From contig CAAGFH010000016.1 of the NCBI GenBank assembly GCA_900769095.1, positions 1 to 7,358 of the forward strand: 7,358 bases of DNA. Direction: 5' to 3'. The notes below the pieces were generated by a model. That model ran no database searches. It was given only the letters and a program-made list of their open reading frames with translations, and was not told the origin of the DNA. The position numbers and the translations under genes were made by a program. Shown one piece after another: positions 1 through 6,489 of this stretch (position 1 is the stretch's first letter; each line of letters opens with the position of its first letter). The stretch comes from Methanobacteriaceae archaeon (GTDB lineage: Archaea; Methanobacteriota; Methanobacteria; Methanobacteriales; Methanobacteriaceae).

Positions 1-3000
1 AACAAGTAAATGAACTTAAAACCTTAATAACTGTATCTTTTTTAGCCACATCAATTACTTTGGAATAAGAAGCTGGAGCATATTTTTCATCACCAGGATG
101 GGTGATTTGAACAGTATGTTCTCCAGGATTTAAGTTATATTTAATATTAGCTTCACCATTTACAACTGGTACTTCAAAAGTACTATTATCAATAACGACA
201 GTAAGATTACCTTTCACATCACTAGGAACTTTCAAATTAATATCTGTACTATTGTAAGTAACATCCACAGTCAAATCATATTTAGTTACTTTAAATGAAG
301 ATTTTGCAGATGAATTAAGATATTTTGCATCACCATAATAGTCTGCTAAAACAGTGTACTCACCACATGGAAGACCAGCAACAGTAATTGAAGCAACACC
401 ACTTTGAACAACAGCAACATAATCTCTGCCATTAACAGTAATAATTACATTTCCAGTAGCTAAAGGTGGAAGTGCAACAACAATTTTTGCATCTTCAGTA
501 ATATGAATATCATTAGCTAAAATATCAATGTTAGAAGCAAGTTTATTTACCTTAATATTAGCTTGAGCACTTACTGGAGCATAAACTTCATTTCCATTGA
601 AAGCAACATCAGCAACATAATTACCAAATGGTAATTCTAAAATAGTGCTGCATTTTCCATTGGAATCTGTTTTTAATACATACTCTACACCATTAACTGT
701 TAAAACAACAGTTTCATCAGCAATAGGAATATTATTAAAGACTAATTGTGCTTTAAATTCACCAGAAATATTGAATTCAACATCATTAACAATTAATTGA
801 GGAACAATTCTTCCAATGATGACTCCATTTTTATTAGTAATGTCCAATAAGCCAAGATCTTCATATATTGCACCAATAGTTTGATTTGATGCAACTACAG
901 TATAATTTGCTTTAAAGGTACCATTATCTAAAACAGAATCAATTAAAACATTATTAACCATGAATACAAGCTTGTTACCAATAATCTTGTTGTTGTTATC
1001 ATCTAAAACAACAGCATCAATAATTACATTACCAACAGTTTCATAACGTGTTTCATTTCCAATTACAACAACATAAGTAGGAGTATCAATAACACCAGTA
1101 TTGTTAATTGGGTTTAAGAATGTGTTATTTTCTAAGGATAATATACCTCCATTGTTAACAACAGAAATATCTCCAGAGCTATTAATTTCTTTGTTATTGG
1201 TTAAAATAACATTAGATTCATCAATTACGATTAATGATTTATGACCATCGAATACAGAATCAGAAATTACTACATTTGAGTATTCAGAGGTTGCATTGAA
1301 AATATTTGCATTATTATCTTTGAAAATACAATTTAAAATTGTAGTATTTGCTTCATAGGTTTCAATTAAATCAGCAAAACCGTATGAATAAATTAAAGAA
1401 TTACCTGCAGCGTTATTATTATTTTCAATTGTTACATTATCAAAGGTGTAGAAACTGTATAAGTTTACAAGCAAAGCGTAATCTAAAGCAGAGTTATTTT
1501 TAATTACAGTATTTGTAACATTTACATAACATCTGAATTCTTCAGTAAACATTGCACCACCATAGCGTAATGCAGTGTTGTTTTCAATTAAACAGTTATC
1601 AAAGGTTACCCATCTAATATCATAAACCTCACCAGAAGGACCATAACCGGTTGAAGCAGCATTATCTAATTCTAATGCTCCACCATTACCTTCAGCTATG
1701 TTATCTACAAAATTAACATTAATAAAGCTAACAGCACCATGATAAACATATGCTGCACCATCTAAAGGTTCGTATGCAGATCCTTTATTAAGAGCTTTGT
1801 TGTTAGTAAAGTTACAGTCAATCACAGTTACATTTTTACCTGTAGTGAAGAATGCACCACCACAAGTAGCGTCATTTCCTTCAAAAGTAACATTTACAAA
1901 TCTTTGAACAATTTCATTATAACCCATTGAATAAACAGCACCAGCATAAGTGTAAGCAGAGTTATTAATGAATTTTGTGTTTTCTACTATAAAGTCGCCA
2001 TCACCATCTTTGAATACAGCACCAGCATATACACCAGCTTCATTATCTATAAATAAGGAATTTTTAATGTATAAATTACCCCATGCGTGGATAGCTCCAC
2101 CATCTTCAGCAAAATTATCTTTAAATGTACAATTATCAATAACAATTGTATTTTTACCCATTGAGTGAATAGCTCCACCCCATCCGTTAGGGTTATTTGC
2201 ATTCATAAATACAATGTTTTTAAATGTTACATTTGAGTAATAATCAATGTTGAATATGTTTTTACCAAGAGCAGAGAGAATAATTTGTTCATCACTTAAA
2301 GAAGTGATTGTAATTTGTTTATTGATAACCCAAGGCTCATCAGGTCTTGTTCTATGACCAATATTAATTTGATCATAATAATAAGTACCAGCTATTCCTT
2401 TAATTACATCATCATCCTGAGCAGCATCAATTGCTTCTGCTAATGTTTCATAACCAGCTTCACCAATAAACCAGTAATTTTTAACATTAACTCTTAATAA
2501 ACCGTTTTTGATTGTAGCATTAAGTAAACTTGAACTGCTACCAGTAATTACATAATCTCCATCAGTGAAGTCTTTTAATATTTGTGATTTTCCATTTACA
2601 ATATTAGCTTCCCCAATTCCGTCAAAGAAAATAGTTCCACCGTTTATAATATTGCCCATGTCATCACTGACAGTTGCATTAATTTGGATTTCACCGTCAC
2701 TAACTTTAACTGTTTCATTTTCTAAGAATTTAATAACTGCATTATATAATGTTGAATTATTAATGTTGATAACACCACTAGCAATAACGTTATTTTCTAA
2801 CTCAACACTTGAAGATAATACATCCAATGCATTTTCATCACTATTAATGAATTCATTACCACTTACAATAACATTTGGGTTATTAATAATAGTAATTGCT
2901 GATTTTGAATAATTATCAAATACATTGTTCATAATTACGGTCAAATTATTATTCAATACATAAATTGAACCATCATTTGAGACGAATTCATTGTTTTGGA

Positions 3001-3748
3001 TATAAATATTTGCCTGAGTATTATCTACAACATAAATTGCATATGTTTTATTTCCTTTGAATTTTGAGTTAGATATTATAGTAGAACTAGAGACATTGAT
3101 AACATCATTAAAAGTACAGTTTTCAATAATACTTTCACTGTTAGCAAATATTGCACCATCGTTAGTGAATGTTGAATTGTTAATATATAATACACCACTA
3201 GATTGTGACATTATTGCTCCGTTAGCATTATTATCAAATACTGAATCATAAATAGCTAAATTACCACCATTGTGATAAATTGCACTACCTTTATCACTAG
3301 AAACACCATTAATGAATTTTAAACCTGAAATTTTAGTATCATTTGAAATAGTTAAGATTCTATTAGCTTGAGCATCAATAGTTGCATCGTCACCAATAAT
3401 AGTAACTTGATCAGTGATTACTAAATTATTTTCCTCATAAACACCTGCTAAAACATAAATTGTTTTATTTCCGCCAAATTCTTTGTTTTTGTTTATTGCA
3501 GCGCCAATGGTTCTTAATGGATTATCAATAGTTCCAATATTAGAATCACTACCACTTACAGAAACATAAATTCTATTAATAACTGAAGCATGTACATTAA
3601 ATTTAATGTTTGACACTTCAACATTACCTACAAAAATACGAACTGTTTCTTCTCCAACAGCATTTGAAGAATAAGTACTTTCACCAACATTATTTGAAAG
3701 TGTAACTACACTAGGATTTACATTACCAATATCAGCATTGAAAGTCAC
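1..3748 (-). CDS. Adhesin-like surface protein, C-terminal piece after frameshift (partial, runs off left edge)
   Basis: This frame is open without a stop from 3778 to the left edge. It has no convincing start of its own: no Shine-Dalgarno and no signal peptide. I give the GTG at 3748, which overlaps the upstream stop, as the formal start. The translation completes the Ig-like domain begun upstream (YVNVTFNADIG, then GESTYSSNAVG). It then shows a DUF1565-like entry motif (IYVSVSGSDSN, about 3540-3577), a beta-helix to about 2760, an Ig-like domain (about 2480-2735), a further beta-helix with eight GGA-type turns such as EDGGAIHAWG (about 1110-2485), and four Ig-like domains (about 810-1095, 540-815, 283-545 and 30-285). 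A fifth begins at the edge. One of these carries the typical GEYTVLADYYGDAKY segment. The family is extracellular and thought to mediate adhesion; the ligand is unknown. Most likely this is the distal part of one giant gene with the piece at 3745-5463. Confidence 0.85.
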   Translation of the reverse strand, partial: MTFNADIGNVNPSVVTLSNNVGESTYSSNAVGEETVRIFVGNVEVSNIKFNVHASVINRIYVSVSGSDSNIGTIDNPLRTIGAAINKNKEFGGNKTIYVLAGVYEENNLVITDQVTIIGDDATIDAQANRILTISNDTKISGLKFINGVSSDKGSAIYHNGGNLAIYDSVFDNNANGAIMSQSSGVLYINNSTFTNDGAIFANSESIIENCTFNDVINVSSSTIISNSKFKGNKTYAIYVVDNTQANIYIQNNEFVSNDGSIYVLNNNLTVIMNNVFDNYSKSAITIINNPNVIVSGNEFINSDENALDVLSSSVELENNVIASGVININNSTLYNAVIKFLENETVKVSDGEIQINATVSDDMGNIINGGTIFFDGIGEANIVNGKSQILKDFTDGDYVITGSSSSLLNATIKNGLLRVNVKNYWFIGEAGYETLAEAIDAAQDDDVIKGIAGTYYYDQINIGHRTRPDEPWVINKQITITSLSDEQIILSALGKNIFNIDYYSNVTFKNIVFMNANNPNGWGGAIHSMGKNTIVIDNCTFKDNFAEDGGAIHAWGNLYIKNSLFIDNEAGVYAGAVFKDGDGDFIVENTKFINNSAYTYAGAVYSMGYNEIVQRFVNVTFEGNDATCGGAFFTTGKNVTVIDCNFTNNKALNKGSAYEPLDGAAYVYHGAVSFINVNFVDNIAEGNGGALELDNAASTGYGPSGEVYDIRWVTFDNCLIENNTALRYGGAMFTEEFRCYVNVTNTVIKNNSALDYALLVNLYSFYTFDNVTIENNNNAAGNSLIYSYGFADLIETYEANTTILNCIFKDNNANIFNATSEYSNVVISDSVFDGHKSLIVIDESNVILTNNKEINSSGDISVVNNGGILSLENNTFLNPINNTGVIDTPTYVVVIGNETRYETVGNVIIDAVVLDDNNNKIIGNKLVFMVNNVLIDSVLDNGTFKANYTVVASNQTIGAIYEDLGLLDITNKNGVIIGRIVPQLIVNDVEFNISGEFKAQLVFNNIPIADETVVLTVNGVEYVLKTDSNGKCSTILELPFGNYVADVAFNGNEVYAPVSAQANIKVNKLASNIDILANDIHITEDAKIVVALPPLATGNVIITVNGRDYVAVVQSGVASITVAGLPCGEYTVLADYYGDAKYLNSSAKSSFKVTKYDLTVDVTYNSTDINLKVPSDVKGNLTVVIDNSTFEVPVVNGEANIKYNLNPGEHTVQITHPGDEKYAPASYSKVIDVAKKDTVIKVLSSFTC

Positions 3749-3781
3749 ATTGACATAGGTGTAATAATGCCTAAATCCTTA
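3745..3781 (-). other. Frameshift junction inside the adhesin gene
   Basis: In the N-terminal frame a TGA lies at 3745-3747. In the frame that carries the rest of the protein, a TAA lies at 3779-3781. The change of frame must therefore fall in the roughly 30 bases between them. The shift matches one missing base, or a -1 slip. Joining the frames near 3757 gives an uninterrupted Ig-like domain. I see no long homopolymer and no canonical X XXY YYZ slippery heptamer here, so a fixed mutation or an assembly error is more likely than programmed frameshifting. Confidence 0.85.
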
Positions 3782-5463
3782 TAGATTTTAGTACTGTTGG
3801 TATATTTTACAATAGCTTTAACTTTGTAATCCTCAGTTGCTTGAATATCATCGCCTTCGATTTCGGATGAAATTACCAACCAAGTTTTAACATCTAAATT
3901 ACTTGATAAAGTCACATCTGCAGGACCGTTATTTGTTCCCCAGAAATTGAAGTTAGCATCAGATCTTTTTTCAACACGGACCAATTCAGTTCCAGGATAA
4001 ACACGATTATTAATAAAGAAACAATAGTTCATTGTTAAAGTTCCATCTGGAAGATTAATAAGACCTCTAAAGTTTAATTGACTGCTTGATGCTTCATTAT
4101 CAATGAAAGTAGAATTCAATATGGTTGTTTTTGAATAACTTTTAATTACTCCAACACCACCATAACTGCCACTTCCTTGACAATTATTTACAAAAGTACA
4201 ATTAATAATGTTTAAAACTTTACCTTCGTTACTGTTTTCTCCAGCACCATTAAGAGTGTTATAACCGGAAATAGCACCAGATTGACCATCCATCATCATT
4301 AAATTTTTAAATTCTACAGTGTTAACTCCTTGTAATACAAAGATATAACCGTCACCAGTATTTCTAATTTTAACATCACCGCGACCAACAATGCTTACAT
4401 TATTTCTGATTGTATAATATGAGTCAAAAATGTATTCTCCACTTGAAACAACAACTTCATAACCTCCACCAAGGAGACTATTTTGGTCTAAAACTTTTTG
4501 AATAGTTAAAAATGGATTACTTTGAGACCCATCATTTGAATCATCACCATCAGGACTTACAAACAATTGTCCTCTTGGTGTAAATTTTTCATAATCTGGA
4601 ATTACAGGGGTTGGGTCTATATTTGACATTACATTTACTGTAATTTGTACAGGCAATAATTCGTCCCCATAACCTAAATAATCATCATACAAATCATCTT
4701 TAACATGTTTTATTGTGATTATATATGGTGATCCTTTATATTTTAAATTCCTAATTGTAAATGAAAAAGGATCATAAGAATAATCTTCATGATACTGAAC
4801 TTGATATTTTCTAGTAACACCACTAGCATCAACATAAGAGTATTCAATATTCAAAGGATCAGGATACTCAATATCATCAAACATTATAATTGTACCACTA
4901 ACAGTAATATCGCCACCATCATCAATAGTAAATTCATTCTTATCTACATCAATATAAGATTCTGATTCAACAATTTTTTGATTAACGTTTACTGTAATTT
5001 GTATTGGTGATAATTCGTCCCCATAACATAAATAATCATCATACAAATCATCTTCAACAGCACTCACAGTAATAATATACGGAGAACCTTTGTATGCTAA
5101 ATTTCTAATTGTAAATGAAAAAGGATCAAAAGAATAATCTTCATGATACTGAACTTGATACTTTTTAGTAATACCACTAGCATCAACGTAGGAATATTGA
5201 ATATTCAAAGGATCAGGATACTCAATATCATCAAACATTATGATAGTACCGCCAGTAACACTGACATCTTCTCCATCATCAATAGTAAATTCATTCTTAT
5301 CGACTACAATATAAGAGTCAGAACTTGAAGACAAAATATCAGATTGGGCTTCAGAACTGACAATTTCAGTTGAATTTAATTCACTAGCAAATGAAACTGG
5401 TAGTAAAATTAAAATCAACATCGCTACTATTATTAATAGCGAGAATTTTTTAAATTTATACAT
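3745..5463 (-). CDS. Adhesin-like surface protein, N-terminal piece ending at a frameshift
   Basis: The product is 572 residues. Residues 1-27 form a signal peptide (basic MYKFKK, hydrophobic core, probable cleavage after SFA), so the protein is exported. Residues 50-160 and 169-278 are two copies of an acidic, Tyr/Asp-rich domain that I do not recognise. Residues 299-330 hold a DUF1565-like motif (FVSPDGDDSNDGSQSNPF) that opens a right-handed beta-helix to about 505, with coils such as IINCTFVNN and ILNSTFIDN. Residues 506-513 read NFWGTNNGP, a signature common at the end of such helices in methanogen adhesin-like proteins. An Ig-like domain starts near 523 and is cut off at ITPMSM. Its remaining strands are encoded just downstream in another frame, so the stop at 3745 is probably a frameshift product. 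The start is supported by a G-rich Shine-Dalgarno 9 nt upstream. Without the distal part the product would lack any visible anchor. Carbohydrate or cell adhesion is inferred from family context only. Confidence 0.88.
   Translation of the reverse strand: MYKFKKFSLLIIVAMLILILLPVSFASELNSTEIVSSEAQSDILSSSSDSYIVVDKNEFTIDDGEDVSVTGGTIIMFDDIEYPDPLNIQYSYVDASGITKKYQVQYHEDYSFDPFSFTIRNLAYKGSPYIITVSAVEDDLYDDYLCYGDELSPIQITVNVNQKIVESESYIDVDKNEFTIDDGGDITVSGTIIMFDDIEYPDPLNIEYSYVDASGVTRKYQVQYHEDYSYDPFSFTIRNLKYKGSPYIITIKHVKDDLYDDYLGYGDELLPVQITVNVMSNIDPTPVIPDYEKFTPRGQLFVSPDGDDSNDGSQSNPFLTIQKVLDQNSLLGGGYEVVVSSGEYIFDSYYTIRNNVSIVGRGDVKIRNTGDGYIFVLQGVNTVEFKNLMMMDGQSGAISGYNTLNGAGENSNEGKVLNIINCTFVNNCQGSGSYGGVGVIKSYSKTTILNSTFIDNEASSSQLNFRGLINLPDGTLTMNYCFFINNRVYPGTELVRVEKRSDANFNFWGTNNGPADVTLSSNLDVKTWLVISSEIEGDDIQATEDYKVKAIVKYTNSTKIYKDLGIITPMSM
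4630..4959 (-). repeat. Tandem intragenic repeat, copy 2 (residues 169-278)
   Basis: Second copy of the ~330-bp repeat, from SYIDVDKNEF to VQITVNV. Most substitutions relative to copy 1 cluster in the segment after SPYIIT (SAVED against KHVKD), where acidic and small residues become basic. The copies may thus have diverged on one face. The domain is followed by a short Pro-containing linker (DPTPVIPDYEKF) into the beta-helix. Confidence 0.9.
4984..5316 (-). repeat. Tandem intragenic repeat, copy 1 (residues 50-160)
   Basis: First copy of a ~333-bp direct repeat that encodes one whole domain, from SYIVVDKNEF to IQITVNV. By my alignment it shares 93 of 110 residues with the second copy, with one extra Gly (VTGG against VSG). 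Long stretches of DNA are also identical, for example around YPDPLNI and QYHEDYS. It holds a Cys (LCYGDE) that copy 2 replaces with Gly. An 8-residue linker (NQKIVESE) separates the copies. Confidence 0.9.
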
Positions 5464-5472
5464 TAAATTTTT

Positions 5473-5478
5473 CCCCCC
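5473..5478 (-). promoter_or_regulatory. Shine-Dalgarno, six-G tract
   Basis: Six consecutive Gs followed by A, ending 9 nt before the ATG at 5461-5463, act as the only plausible ribosome binding site and fix the start of the adhesin gene. An uninterrupted G6 in place of the more usual GGAGG or GGTG is unusual in so AT-rich a sequence. Confidence 0.65.
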
Positions 5479-5510
5479 ATTGAAATGAAATAATATTCAT
5501 AACGATAGTA

Positions 5511-5534
5511 GTTTATATAATTTAATATATAAAA
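5511..5534 (-). promoter_or_regulatory. Candidate archaeal promoter (TATA-like boxes) of the adhesin gene
   Basis: On the minus strand this reads TTTTATATATT followed by AATTATATAAAC, giving two overlapping candidate box A elements, TTTATATA at 5526-5533 and TTATATAA at 5513-5520. With a start about 25 nt downstream, transcripts would begin near 5505 or 5491, leaving a short leader (about 27-42 nt) that includes the Shine-Dalgarno. No clear purine-rich BRE is seen. The region is AT-rich throughout, so the exact box is uncertain. Confidence 0.5.
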
Positions 5535-5536
5535 GA

Positions 5537-5565
5537 ATTATGATTTGAACATATGAAATCATAAT
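5537..5565. repeat. Inverted repeat, 10-bp perfect arms, upstream of the TATA boxes
   Basis: The arms ATTATGATTT (5537-5546) and AAATCATAAT (5556-5565) are exact reverse complements around a 9-nt centre that itself contains the palindrome CATATG. The repeat lies directly upstream of the adhesin TATA-like boxes, where an archaeal regulator could block or aid TBP/TFB binding. A regulatory role is inference. It could also be a stem in the 3' region of the preceding transcript, although no T tract follows it closely. Confidence 0.5.
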
Positions 5566-5583
5566 ATAATTTTCTATAAAAAA

Positions 5584-5616
5584 TAATTAAAAAAAAAGAA
5601 TAAAAATACCAAAAAA
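5584..5616 (-). terminator. T-rich archaeal intrinsic terminator of the thiL-amrS unit
   Basis: Immediately after the TAA at 5617-5619 the minus strand carries runs of T6 (5611-5616), T5 (5602-5606) and T9 (5589-5597), with no stable hairpin before them. Repeated oligo-T tracts are the usual intrinsic termination signal in archaea. This separates the thiL-amrS unit from the adhesin gene. Confidence 0.6.
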
Positions 5617-6489
5617 TTAGATATTTCCCAAATAAACATTTTTAATTCCCTTATCCATAGCAATTTCTTTTGCCTTGAACAATATTTCAGGATTTGTAGG
5701 TGAAATATCATTCATTTTATAATAAGGAAATGCTCTTGAAAAATGAACAGGGACATTTTCATCCAATTCATTTACAACAAAATCACATAATGCATTAATT
5801 TCATCAACAGAATCATTGTAGTCATTGATTATGAGATTTGTAATTTCAAGGTGTTTACCTGCAAGATAAATACTTCTTAAATTATCTAAAATAACATCCA
5901 AATCCGCTCCACAGACTTTTTTATAAAAATCATCGGACATGGATTTCAAGTCTATATTAAATGCATCAACAAAACCTAAAACTTCCTGAAGAGACTTGTT
6001 TGAAAAGTATCCATTACTTACATAGATGACTTTAAGATTTTTCTGCTTTGCAAGTAGAGAAGTTTTCTTGTTGAATGGTAAGTGTATAGTAGGTTCGTTA
6101 TACGTCCAAGCAATTGACTTACAATCATACTTAAGTGCATTTTCCACAATTGCTTCTGGCGTTATTTTAACACCTCTTGAATAGTCACCATATTCATGAG
6201 AAATCATATAGTTCTGACAGTGTAAACATATCATATTACACCCAAAGCCACCAATTGAATATGTTAAAGTCCCTGATAAAAATTTATTTAACGGCTTTTT
6301 TTCAATAGGATCAGGGCTTAGTGATGAAACAATACCATAGGATTCATCAAATAGTTCTCCATTGACATTTTTATGTTGACGACAAACTCCAAAACTTCCA
6401 TCAGCTATTTTACAGTAGTTAGCACAGATTTCACATCTGATTTTTTGTGTCTTGGAACTTTTTTTATATAAATCATTATTCACTAACAT
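5617..6489 (-). CDS. amrS: AmmeMemoRadiSam-type radical SAM protein (AmrS-like; PFL-activase-like family)
   Basis: A 290-residue cytoplasmic radical SAM enzyme. Residue numbers here run from the ATG at 6487-6489. The N-terminal zone carries four Cys (residues 19, 22, 26 and 36: CEICANYC, GVC), a conserved feature of the family. It is followed by YGIVSSLSPDPIEKKPL, the family's hallmark lead-in. The radical SAM motif CX3CX2C is intact (C84, C88, C91 in FGCNMICLHCQNY) and should bind the [4Fe-4S] cluster that cleaves S-adenosylmethionine. Further family blocks are YNEPT (130-134), NIDLK (178-182) and HFSRAFPYYKM (249-259). Such proteins are often annotated as pyruvate formate-lyase activating enzyme, but the lead-in fits AmrS, whose substrate is unsettled. 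The start is uncertain: this ATG overlaps thiL by 14 nt and has AAGGG 11 nt upstream, while the ATG at 6496-6498 has only 2 nt of spacing. An ATG at 6558 would add a stretch that merely shadows thiL. Probably co-transcribed with thiL. Confidence 0.85.
   Translation of the reverse strand: MLVNNDLYKKSSKTQKIRCEICANYCKIADGSFGVCRQHKNVNGELFDESYGIVSSLSPDPIEKKPLNKFLSGTLTYSIGGFGCNMICLHCQNYMISHEYGDYSRGVKITPEAIVENALKYDCKSIAWTYNEPTIHLPFNKKTSLLAKQKNLKVIYVSNGYFSNKSLQEVLGFVDAFNIDLKSMSDDFYKKVCGADLDVILDNLRSIYLAGKHLEITNLIINDYNDSVDEINALCDFVVNELDENVPVHFSRAFPYYKMNDISPTNPEILFKAKEIAMDKGIKNVYLGNI

Noticed and set aside
1968..3251. Plus-strand open frames at 1968-2168, 2565-2912 and 3057-3251
   Set aside because: They are antisense shadows of the adhesin gene: low-complexity, rich in Ser, Leu, Ile and Pro, with no ribosome binding site or recognisable domain, while the minus frame gives clear beta-helix coils.
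3745..3781. Programmed -1 frameshift
   Set aside because: No X XXY YYZ slippery heptamer is present in the zero frame and no obvious stimulatory stem follows; mutation or a sequencing error explains it more simply.
4630..5316. CRISPR array or mobile element suggested by repeats
   Set aside because: There are only two copies of about 330 bp, both in frame and coding, without spacers, terminal inverted repeats or a transposase.
5143..5328. Plus-strand open frame of 61 codons
   Set aside because: It lies antisense to copy 1 of the tandem repeat and has no start signal or family resemblance.
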